64,000 nucleotides of DNA from Nakamurella panacisegetis (GCF_900104535.1 NZ_LT629710.1:4127501-4191500); one strand, 5' to 3'; counted from the first letter of the stretch, positions 7,732-15,615 are shown. The notes: a model not told the origin generated them from the letters alone. A program made the numbers and translations.

Positions 7732-9264
7732 ATGCGATCACGAGTGGAACTGTTCGAAACGATCCGGAAGGACCGGACACGGGAGGACCTGTCGATCCGG
7801 GAGTTGGCGGACCGGCATCATGTGCACCGCCGGACGGTGCGCCAAGCGTTGGAGGCGGCGGTACCGCCGCCGCGGAAGGTCTATCCGCCGCGGCTGCAGC
7901 CGGCGATTGCGCCGTGGACCGCGGTGATCGACGGGTGGTTGGAGGCCGACAAGCTCGCCCCCCGCAAGCAGCGGCACACCGCCCGGCGGGTCTGGCAACG
8001 GCTGATCGCCGAGCACCAGGCGGCAGTATCGGAGACGACGGTGTCCCGCTATGTCGCCCGCCGACGGGTCGAGTTGGGCCTGATCCGGGTGGAGGTGTCG
8101 GTGCCGCAGACGCACCTGCCGGGGGCCGAGGCGGAGGTCGACTTCGGCGAACTGTGGGCCGGCACCGGCGGGACGCCGGTGAAGTTGTGGATGTTCGTGA
8201 TGCGACTGTCCTGCTCCGGCCGGGCCTTCCACGTCGTGTTCGCCACCCAGGCTCAGGAGGCGTTCCTGGAGGGACACGTGTTGGCGTTCCAGCACTTCGG
8301 GGGTATCCCAGGCCGGATCCGCTACGACAATCTCAAACCCGCAGTGACCCGGGTCTGCAAAGGTCGGGACCGGGACGAGTCGGAGCGGTTCATCGCCCTG
8401 CGCAGTCACTATGGCTTCGATTCCTTCTTCTGCATTCCTGGCATTACTGGCGCTCACGAAAAGGGTGGGGTGGAGGGTGAGATCGGCCGGTTCCGCCGCA
8501 ACCACCTGGTTCCCGTCCCGGCCGCGGCGTCGCTGGCCGGGTTGAACGAGCTGGTCCGCGCCGCGGACCTGGCCGATGAGAACCGCGTCATCACCGGCCG
8601 GCACTGCACAATCGGCGCGGCCTTCGAGCTGGAGAAACTCACCCTGCTCCCAGTCCCGACGGAGCCGTTCGACCCGGCCCGGCTACTGACGGCCCGGGTC
8701 GACTCCAGGGCCAGAGTGTCGGTGCGGCAATCGTTCTACTCTGTCCCTGCCCGCTACGCCGGACGCCGGTTGACGATCCGGCTGTCCGCCTCCGCAGTGC
8801 AGATTCTCGATGGATCCGCCATGATCGCGGAGCACGAACGGGCCGTCGGCCGGCTCACCGAGTGCCTGGTTCTGGATCACTACCTGGAGATCCTGAAGAT
8901 CAAACCCGGTGCGCTGCCCGGAGCAACCGCACTGGTCCAGGCCCGCCGCAGCGGCGCGTTCACCGCCATCCACCAACGATATTGGGACGCCGTCCGGACG
9001 GCGAAGGGCGACGCCGCCGGCACCCGCGCGCTGGTGGAGATCTTGCTGGCGCCCCGGTCGATGCCCGCCGCGGCGCTGACGGGTGCGATGGACCGCGCCG
9101 TCGCCGGGTCGGTGCTGGATCCGGCCGCAGTGATCATCGACGCCCGCACCCACACCGTCAACCACATTGCGCCGGTGGTGCCGATCGGGGCGTTGTCCCG
9201 ATACGACCGGCCCGCACCGACGTTGACCGCCTACGATCAACTGCTGATCGGGAGCCGACCATGA
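7732..9264 (+). CDS. istA: IS21-family transposase IstA
   Basis: 510 residues from the ATG at 7732 (GGTCAGGG upstream). N-terminal helix-turn-helix (SIRELADRHHVHRRTVRQAL), then the DDE retroviral-integrase fold with AEVDFGELW (Asp about 137), RYDNLKPAV (Asp about 199) and GGVEGEIGRFRR (Glu about 247), and the C-terminal beta-barrel region VRQSFYSVPARYAGRRL. It catalyses strand transfer during transposition. It overlaps istB by four bases (ATGA). All catalytic residues are present, so this copy may still be active. The frame is open further upstream to 7642 but that lies in the element's end repeats. Confidence 0.93.
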   Translation: MRSRVELFETIRKDRTREDLSIRELADRHHVHRRTVRQALEAAVPPPRKVYPPRLQPAIAPWTAVIDGWLEADKLAPRKQRHTARRVWQRLIAEHQAAVSETTVSRYVARRRVELGLIRVEVSVPQTHLPGAEAEVDFGELWAGTGGTPVKLWMFVMRLSCSGRAFHVVFATQAQEAFLEGHVLAFQHFGGIPGRIRYDNLKPAVTRVCKGRDRDESERFIALRSHYGFDSFFCIPGITGAHEKGGVEGEIGRFRRNHLVPVPAAASLAGLNELVRAADLADENRVITGRHCTIGAAFELEKLTLLPVPTEPFDPARLLTARVDSRARVSVRQSFYSVPARYAGRRLTIRLSASAVQILDGSAMIAEHERAVGRLTECLVLDHYLEILKIKPGALPGATALVQARRSGAFTAIHQRYWDAVRTAKGDAAGTRALVEILLAPRSMPAAALTGAMDRAVAGSVLDPAAVIIDARTHTVNHIAPVVPIGALSRYDRPAPTLTAYDQLLIGSRP

Positions 9265-10037
9265 CCACGACCACGTCCACCGTCGATGCGGCGGCGCAAG
9301 CCTGCATCGGGGCCGCTGCCCGCGAACTTCATCTGCCGACCGTCCGCACGGAAGCGGTCCGGTTGGCCGAGATCGCCCTGCGAGAAAGGCAATCCCACCT
9401 GGGGTACCTCGCCGAAGTGCTGGCCGCGGAGGTCGATGACCGGTCCGAACGGCGCCGGACCCGCCGGATCAACGACGCCCACTTCCCCCGGCTGAAGCGC
9501 CTCGCCGACTTCAAGGTCGAGCAGGTCCCCGGCCTGCAACCGGCGCAGCTGGCCACCTTGGCCAAAGGTGGTTACCTGGCCGCCGGTGAACCGGTGGTAC
9601 TGCTCGGGGACTCCGGGACCGGCAAGTCGCACCTACTCATCGGTCTCGGGTTGGCGGCCTGCGAACAAGGCCGCAGGGTCCGCTACGTCACCACCGCCCA
9701 ACTGGTCAACGAACTGGTCGAAGCGGCCGACGAACGAGTTCTGTCAAGGGTTGTCGGCCGCTACGGCCGTCTGGATCTTCTCCTTCTCGATGAGGTCGGA
9801 TACGTCAAAATCGACCCCAGAGGGGCCGAGTTGCTGTTCCAGGTGATCACCGAACGGGAGGAACGGGCCTCCATCGGATTGGCAACAAATTTGCCGTTCA
9901 GCGAATGGGGATCGGTGTTCACCGACGCCCGCCTCGTCGCGGCCATCGTCGACCGCGTCACCTTCAACGCCCACATCATCGAAACCGGCAGCCAGTCATA
10001 CCGTCTCGGCAGCAAGACCAAGCCGCAACCGACATAG
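9261..10037 (+). CDS. istB: IS21-family helper ATPase IstB
   Basis: 258 residues. An AAA+ ATPase with Walker A GDSGTGKSHL (about residues 115-124), Walker B LDLLLLDEVGY and the C-terminal signature SEWGSVFTDARLVAAIVDRV. IstB is the DnaC-like partner that selects target DNA and activates IstA. It starts inside the istA stop codon. From position 9429 on, its sequence is duplicated exactly at 16709-17317. Confidence 0.93.
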   Translation: MTTTTSTVDAAAQACIGAAARELHLPTVRTEAVRLAEIALRERQSHLGYLAEVLAAEVDDRSERRRTRRINDAHFPRLKRLADFKVEQVPGLQPAQLATLAKGGYLAAGEPVVLLGDSGTGKSHLLIGLGLAACEQGRRVRYVTTAQLVNELVEAADERVLSRVVGRYGRLDLLLLDEVGYVKIDPRGAELLFQVITEREERASIGLATNLPFSEWGSVFTDARLVAAIVDRVTFNAHIIETGSQSYRLGSKTKPQPT

Positions 10038-10552
10038 CGGAGCCAACAAACCTCAAACTGGCCGGGCCATCAGATCGCGACTCGCCACCGCCAATGAGGC
10101 GACATCGTCCCACCGAGGGTGATCAAGACAGTCCCGATCCGGGCTGCCGACAGGAACGTCCCCAAGAACGACCAATACAGCCTCGACAACGAGGCTGATA
10201 GAAGCCGCCTCGGTCTGATCCCGCAGAATCAAGCCAATCTCCTCTTCTGGCGGATGGTGATCCCACCAAGTGTCATCAATGAGCCAATGAACGGCATTTG
10301 TTAGATCGGGCCAGTCCGAGACGTTGGCGTGGTTGATCGTTGCTAGCCGGTCAAGAGCCGCGATCACGTCGAGTCGACGCCCCGTCCAGGCCACCTCCTG
10401 TTCCGGCATGTCCGACCGTCCCTCCATCAACCCATCCGGAAACCGATGGGTCCCCTGCGTCCACCCCAAGCATCAAGCAGTGCGCTCCAGCCGGTCCAAC
10501 CGGGGCCAGAATTCGTGGCGACGGGTGGGGCCACAAGTCTTGACGAAACGCA
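9429..10552 (+). repeat. Copy A of a 1124-bp direct duplication
   Basis: Identical to 16709-17832 except for two substitutions near 10493 and 10499; the offset is 7280 bases throughout. It holds the last two thirds of istB, the element's right end, the SCO4402-like gene and about 140 bases beyond. Because the block ignores the IS boundary, it arose by duplication or recombination, not by transposition. Confidence 0.95.
10053..10409 (-). CDS. SCO4402-family small protein (copy A)
   Basis: 118 residues from the ATG at 10409, which has GGAGGG eleven bases upstream; earlier in-frame starts exist up to 10469. The core NAVHWLIDDTWWDHHPPEEE followed by IGLILRD and a C-terminal HPRWDDVASLA block matches the SCO4402 family, small cytoplasmic proteins of unknown biochemical role that often sit singly beside polymorphic-toxin or immunity genes. 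Its last codons lie at the right end of the IS21-type element. A second, base-for-base identical copy is at 17333-17689. Confidence 0.7.
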   Translation of the reverse strand: MPEQEVAWTGRRLDVIAALDRLATINHANVSDWPDLTNAVHWLIDDTWWDHHPPEEEIGLILRDQTEAASISLVVEAVLVVLGDVPVGSPDRDCLDHPRWDDVASLAVASRDLMARPV

Positions 10553-10751
10553 TGACCCTGCAGCTGCCGCAGCCGGCCCAGGCGACCGCCACTGCCCCGG
10601 CCTCAACTGCCCCGCGGTACAACAGCTCCATCCGCAACGCGCTGCACACAGGCCAGCAACGTGACCAACTCGGCATCTGCACACCGGCCCTGGACTGGAA
10701 CGGCGACCAGGCAATCGACTGCAGCCAGCCGCACGCCTTGGAATACCTGGC
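10553..10751 (+). pseudogene. Unidentified gene fragment between the duplication and the ssb-like gene
   Basis: From the duplication boundary the plus strand reads RYNSSIRNALHTGQQRDQLG then ALDWNGDQAIDCSQPHALEY, which has natural composition and a DCSQPH motif reminiscent of septum-formation/DUF-type secreted domains. It has no start of its own (the apparent ATG straddles the boundary) and then runs into the end of the ssb-like gene on the other strand. I read it as the inner piece of a broken gene. Confidence 0.35.
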
Positions 10752-11174
10752 CTACGGCGACAGCGGTATTCGGTCAGCCGGGGCCCCCTGCCCGGTGCCG
10801 CCCGGGCCGCGGTTGGCGCGGTTGATCTTGGCGGTCGCGTAGCGCAGCGACGGGCCGATCTCGTCGACCTCCAGCTCGACGACGGTGCGCTTCTCGCCTT
10901 CCTTCGTCTGGAATGACCGCTGCTTGAGCCGGCCAGTCACGATGACCCGGGATCCTCGGGTCACGGATTCGGCGACGTTCTCGGCCTGCTGGCGCCACAG
11001 GTTGCACCGCAGGAACAAGGCCTCCCCGTCGACCCACTCGTTCTTCACGCGGTCGAACGTCCGCGCAGTGGAGGCGACGGTGAAGTTGCAGACCGCGGCA
11101 CCGGACGCGACGAACCGCAACTCCGGGTCGCCTGTCAGGTTCCCGACGACGGTGATAACTGTGTCCCCAGCCAT
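10752..11174 (-). CDS. ssb: Single-stranded DNA-binding protein, short paralogue without acidic tip
   Basis: 140 residues. The OB fold is complete: [19 protein letters not shown], the [20 protein letters not shown] core and [15 protein letters not shown] (residues 6-113). SSB coats single-stranded DNA during replication and repair. The usual Gly-rich linker and the DDDxPF-type acidic tip that recruits partners are missing: the protein ends [16 protein letters not shown]. Either this is a plasmid/ICE-type short SSB or the 3' end was replaced when the neighbouring DNA was rearranged. GGGGAG lies seven bases upstream. The promoter contains one of three operator-like repeats shared with the divergent genes. 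Confidence 0.88.
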   Translation of the reverse strand: MAGDTVITVVGNLTGDPELRFVASGAAVCNFTVASTARTFDRVKNEWVDGEALFLRCNLWRQQAENVAESVTRGSRVIVTGRLKQRSFQTKEGEKRTVVELEVDEIGPSLRYATAKINRANRGPGGTGQGAPADRIPLSP

Positions 11175-11234
11175 TTGAATCTCCCCAGGAAAGTGATTGC
11201 CCGACAGCGAATATGCGTGCCGGAAGCTCGTAAC

Positions 11235-11288
11235 AGAATAGCACGCTAGCGCGCCTTTGTATAGGGTTACAATCGCACGCTACGGTGC
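11235..11288. promoter_or_regulatory. Divergent promoter region with two operator copies
   Basis: Minus strand: TATTCT (11235-11240) is a -10 for the ssb-like gene, and operator copy 1 GCACGCTAGCGCGC (11241-11254) fills its spacer. Plus strand: TACAAT (11268-11273) is a -10, with copy 1 over its -35 region and copy 2 GCACGCTACGGTGC (11275-11288) at its start site. One regulator could thus close both promoters. Confidence 0.55.
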
Positions 11289-11333
11289 AATTGTCTCAGC
11301 AATCACGTTGCTTACTTGGAAAGGTGAGACACC

Positions 11334-11546
11334 ATGAGCAGCGACACTCCCACGGGACGGGGACCCGGCGTCGTCGAGCAACAGATCGACCAGGTCGCCC
11401 CGGCCAACGGCTGGGTCCTCCAGGATTGGAACGTGTTGAGTTCGCGTCCCGGTGAGGCCGCCCCCAGGCCGCGGCGGCGGCCGTTTCCCCCGAATGAGAA
11501 CGGCACGTTAGCGTGCTGTTCATGCCCCCGCGGATCCGGAAACTGA
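11334..11546 (+). CDS. Small hypothetical protein, 70 aa
   Basis: Starts with ATG after GGAAAGGTGAGA, a usable ribosome site, and behind the TACAAT promoter. The first 35 residues (VVEQQIDQVAPANGWVLQDW) look protein-like; the rest is Arg/Pro-rich and overlaps the next gene in another frame. No family recognised. It may be a short regulatory protein of the element or a leader for the xis-like gene. Confidence 0.4.
   Translation: MSSDTPTGRGPGVVEQQIDQVAPANGWVLQDWNVLSSRPGEAAPRPRRRPFPPNENGTLACCSCPRGSGN
11503..11516. promoter_or_regulatory. Third copy of the GCACGYTAGCGYGC operator
   Basis: GCACGTTAGCGTGC directly before the xis-like gene. It differs from copy 1 at two positions and matches the palindromic consensus best. 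Confidence 0.55.
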
Positions 11547-11764
11547 GCACGCGGGAAGCCGCTGCCCTGGCCCAGATGCCGGTCACCACGTTCCGGTCGG
11601 CGATGCGGCACTACCGGCAAAGCACCGGGCAGGACCTGCGGCTGCCGGAAACCGAATGGCCAGATAGCCGCACCCCGATGTACGACGAGAAGGCCGTGCG
11701 CAAGTGGCTCGCGTCGCGGCCGGGACGCGGCCGGTGGGGCAAACGACCGCCAGCACAAACCTGA
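11522..11764 (+). CDS. Excisionase-like helix-turn-helix protein
   Basis: 80 residues from the ATG at 11522 (a GTG at 11513 is possible). A MerR/Xis-like winged helix: LSTREAAALAQMPVTTFRSA with a wing TPMYDEKAVRKWLASR. Such proteins bind DNA next to integration sites or act as small repressors in mobile elements. It lies directly behind operator copy 3, so it is a candidate for the regulator that reads these sites, or for one of its targets. Small, basic, cytoplasmic. Confidence 0.6.
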   Translation: MPPRIRKLSTREAAALAQMPVTTFRSAMRHYRQSTGQDLRLPETEWPDSRTPMYDEKAVRKWLASRPGRGRWGKRPPAQT

Positions 11765-11920
11765 TCTGAAAGGTGGCAGGGCCTCGTTCATGATCCGCAG
11801 CCAAAAAACACCGGCTTGCGGGTCTGCCGCTGCGCGGATTCGCACACAACGCATCTGCATACCCGCCAGCGTTGGCAGTTATGGCTAAAACGCTAACTCA
11901 AATCAGAGCCTCGGTGGCCC

Positions 11921-11958
11921 TTGACGCAAAGTGTTGCCGGGACTACTCTCCGAGAGTA
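11921..11958 (+). promoter_or_regulatory. Strong promoter with palindromic operator before the S1 protease gene
   Basis: TTGACG (11921-11926), 17-base spacer, TACTCT (11944-11949). The perfect 15-base palindrome TACTCTC-C-GAGAGTA (11944-11958) covers the -10 and the start site, an ideal repressor position. Confidence 0.7.
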
Positions 11959-11991
11959 TGTGAGCTTTCCCACGACCGCAGGAGGACGTGA

Positions 11992-13233
11992 ATGGCAAAG
12001 TATTGGGCTAAATCGCGCCGACAAATGGTTACTGCTTCTTGTTTGTTGGTCGTCAGTGCAATGATCGCACTGCCCCACAATGCAAGCGCGTCGACTGCCG
12101 GACCGTCGCCCACACCAGGCCCCCCCATACCGTCCGAGAAGATACCGAATCCCGAGACAAGTAAGGCAAGTTCGTACGATCCCGCAAATTTTGCTGCGTT
12201 AACGGCAGCAGACCGACTCACTACCCAGTGGGCTACCGACCACCCGGGTCTCATGAGTCAGACGGTCGTCAATGATGACGGTTCTCTGACCGTGCAAATA
12301 AGTGGGCCTGTCACATCCAGCCTGCTCGCCAGCGCCGCAGCGCTGGTAGGACCCGTTGCTGTCCACCTTGAGACAGTTGCGCACTCGGTTGCGGATTTGC
12401 AAAAGGTGCAGGACCAAATCAGCTTGGACCAAGCGTACTGGAGGAGTCAGGGGGCCTCTATGGTTCAGTACGGCCCCGACTCTTCCACGAACAAGATCTC
12501 CATTGTACTCAACAAGTACGACTCCGCTATCGCTGCCGAAATAATCGCAAGGTACGGCTCGGATGTTGTTTCGGTCAGTACCGAAAGCATGGCATACCCA
12601 TCGCGCAGAGCCACTCGTGGGTCAGACTTTCCGCCGTGGTCAGGCGGCGACCTTCTCATCAACATCTCGGTGATATGCTCAGGAGCGTTCATGTTCCGGG
12701 ACGCCAACGGGGCGGACTTCATGTTAACTGCCGGTCACTGCGGCTCCAACGGTGATCTCTTTCAAAACAATACTCGGGTAGTTGGCCATGGCTCCAACTC
12801 GAACTTCCAAGACCATGGTGGATATGACTCATTGCTGATTCCAACGGGCGGGGTAGCCTTGGTTTGGGGCGGAAATTCGAATGGTACATCGCGTTACGTT
12901 TCAGGCTATAACACAAGTGATTCTATTGGCGGTAAAATCTGCGTCGATGGCGCAGTAACAGGCGAGGTGTGTAACACACTCATTCAGGCGAACGGTAAAT
13001 GTATTACATTTAGCGATGGTGTCGAAACATGCCAGCTGTCCATCTGCCATAATGCGAGCGCAGTAACCGCGGTTGACGGCGATAGTGGTGGGCCTGTCGA
13101 AACCCTGGATTCCAACGGCAACTCCCTCGCACGCGGCGAGATAATTGGATCAACCGCAGATAAGCATACGACGTACTACACACCGGTGCGTTACATCATG
13201 AGTCTGTACCACATCACGCCCCTGGTCATCTAA
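11992..13233 (+). CDS. Secreted trypsin-like (S1 / streptogrisin-type) serine protease
   Basis: 413 residues with GGAGG six bases before the ATG. A signal peptide (basic start, hydrophobic LLVVSAMIALPHN, cleavage near residue 34) is followed by a Pro-rich linker and a pro-region (about 60-205) resembling the alpha-lytic/streptogrisin propeptide with VVSVSTES. The catalytic domain has LTAGHCG (His249), GGYDSLLI (Asp279) and DGDSGGPVET (Ser365), plus cysteine pairs. It should be exported, self-cleave its pro-part and degrade extracellular protein. Codon use is visibly less GC-rich than in neighbours, which points to transfer. It has its own promoter with a palindromic operator. Confidence 0.9.
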   Translation: MAKYWAKSRRQMVTASCLLVVSAMIALPHNASASTAGPSPTPGPPIPSEKIPNPETSKASSYDPANFAALTAADRLTTQWATDHPGLMSQTVVNDDGSLTVQISGPVTSSLLASAAALVGPVAVHLETVAHSVADLQKVQDQISLDQAYWRSQGASMVQYGPDSSTNKISIVLNKYDSAIAAEIIARYGSDVVSVSTESMAYPSRRATRGSDFPPWSGGDLLINISVICSGAFMFRDANGADFMLTAGHCGSNGDLFQNNTRVVGHGSNSNFQDHGGYDSLLIPTGGVALVWGGNSNGTSRYVSGYNTSDSIGGKICVDGAVTGEVCNTLIQANGKCITFSDGVETCQLSICHNASAVTAVDGDSGGPVETLDSNGNSLARGEIIGSTADKHTTYYTPVRYIMSLYHITPLVI

Positions 13234-13302
13234 CGTTGACTGCAGACGACCATCTGACGCATGTCGCTTCTACTCCAGTTCGGTACGGGGCTGCTCCCCG
13301 GC

Positions 13303-13498
13303 TCAGTCGGGGCCCTCGCCGCCGACGAAGCTCGGGTTGTACTCGAAGGTCACCGCTGCGTCCGGCCGTCGCTGCCCCCTGCGGTGCGGCCGAACTTCGA
13401 CGGTGCATCCGGTGGCCTCCGGAACGAAGGTCAGGACCGCCGTTACGATCGCGTCCTGGGGTCGCCAGGACCCACGGATCCTCGGTGTATGTGCTCAT
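13303..13498 (-). pseudogene. Small gene with an apparent frameshift
   Basis: The minus strand opens with ATG in a frame reading MSTYTEDPWVLATP, then good coding character continues in the -1 frame as AIVTAVLTFVPEATGCTVEV and ends EYNPSFVGGEGPD-stop. The switch point is a run of four C. Joined, it would be a protein of about 65 residues. It is the last member of a four-gene minus-strand set with the toxin-antitoxin pair. A sequencing error, a true mutation or programmed slippage are all possible. Confidence 0.45.
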
Positions 13499-13528
13499 GA
13501 CGGCGACCCCTGAGCGGAGCAGTCCACG

Positions 13529-13885
13529 TCAGCGCGGCAGCCGCCCGCTGTTCTGCGAGGCCAGCTGCTTAAAGACCGCGGCGCGGGGGATCACGTAGGT
13601 CCGGCCGACCATGGATCCGGGCAGCTTGCCCTCGTCGATCAGCTGTTGCACCCGGGTGCGGGTCACGCCCAGCAGCTCGGCCGCGCCGGAGACCGACACC
13701 AGGTCGGGAATCGGATCGATTCCGTTGCGGGTGTCGAACTCGTCGGTGGTCATCACCTCGAGGGAGATGACCGGGACGTCGCCGGCCTGCTCGAGCAACG
13801 GCAGCGCCGTGGTGATCGCCTGCCGCAACGTGTCCGCCGGCAGCGTGATGATCACCTCGACCCGGCCGCGGTCACTGCGGCTCAC
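13529..13885 (-). CDS. Small DNA-binding protein with C-terminal excisionase/HTH_17 domain
   Basis: 118 residues from a GTG. The N-terminal half (VEVIITLPADTLRQAITTAL, then VISLEVMTTDEF) is an alpha/beta segment of unknown kind; the C-terminal half is a MerR-like helix-turn-helix, VSVSGAAELLGVTRTRVQQL with wing SMVGRTYVIPRAAV. It follows the antitoxin gene after 39 bases on the same strand. Such proteins can act as repressors of their operon. Family assignment of the HTH is firm, function is inference. Confidence 0.7.
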   Translation of the reverse strand: MSRSDRGRVEVIITLPADTLRQAITTALPLLEQAGDVPVISLEVMTTDEFDTRNGIDPIPDLVSVSGAAELLGVTRTRVQQLIDEGKLPGSMVGRTYVIPRAAVFKQLASQNSGRLPR

Positions 13886-13924
13886 CGACGGGCCGCCATG
13901 GTCATCGCCCCCGCCCCGGTGGTC

Positions 13925-14419
13925 TCAGTGGGCCAGGCGCGCGGTCGGTGCCGGGCCGGTGCGGTCCCGGTATTCAATGGCCCAGTCCTTTGCGATCCAC
14001 CATTCCGACCCGATCTTGCGGCCCCGCAACGCCCCGGCGTTGAGTTGCCGGATGATCCACGACCGATCTTTGCCGATCAGTTCGGCCGCCTCCCGCACCC
14101 CGAGCATCGGCTGGCCGTGCTCGTCGACCGGTTTGCCGACCGGAACCTGCGGTGCAGCGTCCAGTTCAGCCAGCGCAACCGCCAACGGGTCGGAGTCGTC
14201 CAGGATCTCGGCGACCCCGGCGACCCGGACGGCGACCTCCGACGGATCGGCGGTGCGCTGACTCCAGCCCAGCACCTCCACTCCGACCACATCACCGGCC
14301 GCCGACAGCAGCAGCCGCACACCCCGGCCCGGGACGTCCACCACCTGGCTGGCACCCTTGGCGCGCTCGCCCCACACCATCGACGCGGCGTCGGCGACCA
14401 GATCAATTGTCACGTTCAT
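13925..14419 (-). CDS. Probable antitoxin: N-terminal DUF2283-like domain plus HTH
   Basis: 164 residues from the ATG at 14419 with GGAGG five bases upstream. The first 65 residues (a VRLLLSAAGDVVGVEVLGWS core) have the DUF2283 style, and the C-terminal part is an HTH of the excisionase type, LGVREAAELIGKDRSWIIRQ. The stop of the preceding DUF4258-like gene overlaps this start by one base (TGATG). DUF2283 and DUF4258 proteins are known as adjacent antitoxin and toxin candidates; here the antitoxin also carries its own DNA-binding domain, which would allow autoregulation of the operon. Confidence 0.65.
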   Translation of the reverse strand: MNVTIDLVADAASMVWGERAKGASQVVDVPGRGVRLLLSAAGDVVGVEVLGWSQRTADPSEVAVRVAGVAEILDDSDPLAVALAELDAAPQVPVGKPVDEHGQPMLGVREAAELIGKDRSWIIRQLNAGALRGRKIGSEWWIAKDWAIEYRDRTGPAPTARLAH

Positions 14420-14643
14420 CAATGCCTCCAGGTGGTGATGAAAATCAGGGTCTCACTGGAGCTGCGACCGACCACGGTCACCCGCGATCCATCGGGCACC
14501 GTCGCCGTACGCACCACAGCGCCCGGATGGTCCTGAGACTCACGTTCCAGCTCCGGACGCATCCACGCAAGCGCGATCTCCGACTCGGTGATCTCGTCGG
14601 CGGCCTGCTCCTGCTGAAAGTGAGTGGTCCGGACGATCTTCAC
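14419..14643 (-). CDS. Probable toxin, DUF4258-like small basic protein
   Basis: 74 residues from the GTG at 14643, six bases behind TATGGT (leaderless pattern); an upstream in-frame ATG at 14673 is the alternative. The layout HFQQEQAADEITESEIALAW followed by a strand-rich half with TVPDGSRVTVVGRSSSETLI matches the DUF4258 family, which has a RelE/BECR-like look and pairs with DUF2283 proteins. Toxicity and an RNA target are inference. It heads a four-gene minus-strand set. Confidence 0.55.
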   Translation of the reverse strand: MKIVRTTHFQQEQAADEITESEIALAWMRPELERESQDHPGAVVRTATVPDGSRVTVVGRSSSETLIFITTWRH

Positions 14644-14800
14644 TTCAAAACCATAGCACAGGTGGTGCCACATAGGGTGTGTGTTGGGGTTTGAAGTGCG
14701 GCGCGACCGGCAGAGCTAGGAGCGGAGCGATGGTGCCCGGTGGACCCCAGCCTGTGGGGACGACCTGCCCGGCCATTCCGCGCCACCGGTCAAGTGAGGA

Positions 14801-15610
14801 CTACTGTCGGTTCCACGTTGCGACGAGGGTGGAGACGCCTGCGATCACAGACATGGCACCGGCTCTGTCCCAATGGATTTCGGAGGCATTTTCATCGCCG
14901 TGCGCTGCCGGGCTTGCCAAGTTGAACAGCGCATGACGCAGCATGGTGCTGCGCTGGGCAAGGGTGCGTTCATCGGCCTTCGTGGTGCTCACGATGGCCT
15001 TCTCGCTCTCTCCAGGGCTGCCCAATGTTTCGATAGCTTTCCGGGCGCTGACAACGGCGTCGTCGTATTCGCCCGCCGTGAGTTTGCGCAGAGCCGTTCG
15101 GAGGTGGTCCCCCGCCTTGACCGCCGCGGAGTCCTGGCCCAGCGGTACGGGGACGACGATCGCCAGGGAGAAGCCGGAAGAAGTTTGCGCCAAAAGCCGC
15201 TCCCAGGTACCACCCTGGATCAACAGTTGCTGGTCATGGTTGCTGCTGCTCGGCCACAGCGGGGGCCCATCGGTCCGCGGGTACCCCAGCGTCACGTGGA
15301 ACTGAACGTGGAAGGTCAGGTCAGCACCGGCCCGGCGGTCTTCAAGGACCGCGAGCTGCTCGTCGGAGATCGGCAGCGTCAGGCGCTCCTCGAAGGGTTG
15401 ATCATGGTTGACGATCGGCTGATCGACTTGAGCGAAACCGAGCCAGTCACCGGACCCGCCGAGCGACACCTGTGCGCCGATGAACAGCGGAATCCCTACC
15501 GGCAACGTTCCGCGGGAGACCGGCCTCCCGCCAAGGCAGGAGCCGCTGAGATGTCTGGCACTGGGACCAGGTGACCCGGATCGCCGGCCCTCCGGTGCGG
15601 AAGACACCAC
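14801..15610 (-). CDS. Hypothetical protein, 269 aa
   Basis: Starts at a GTG only five bases after the stop of the upstream HTH gene, so the pair is coupled. The first 45 residues are poorly structured; a beta-rich middle (TFHVQFHVTLGYPRTDGPPL) and an alpha-helical C-terminal half (GEYDDAVVSARKAIETLGSP; MLRHALFNLASPAAHGDENA) follow. The C-terminal helices resemble the HEPN/AbiJ-like tails of hypothetical defence proteins, but I cannot assign a family. No signal peptide. Confidence 0.6.
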   Translation of the reverse strand: MVSSAPEGRRSGSPGPSARHLSGSCLGGRPVSRGTLPVGIPLFIGAQVSLGGSGDWLGFAQVDQPIVNHDQPFEERLTLPISDEQLAVLEDRRAGADLTFHVQFHVTLGYPRTDGPPLWPSSSNHDQQLLIQGGTWERLLAQTSSGFSLAIVVPVPLGQDSAAVKAGDHLRTALRKLTAGEYDDAVVSARKAIETLGSPGESEKAIVSTTKADERTLAQRSTMLRHALFNLASPAAHGDENASEIHWDRAGAMSVIAGVSTLVATWNRQ

Positions 15611-15615
15611 CGCGG

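Larger units (their letters stand above)
7561..10050 (+). mobile_element. IS21-family insertion sequence (istA + istB)
   Basis: The element carries istA and istB in the overlapping order of the family. At the left end TGGCCCC occurs three times (7574, 7608, 7669), the last two in the context GAATTCTGGCCCC and GAATATTGGCCCC, matching the multiple transposase-binding repeats of IS21 ends. The right end just after istB reads, on the minus strand, TTTGTTGGCTCCGCTATG, which resembles the left repeat. Exact termini and target duplication cannot be fixed. Confidence 0.75.
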
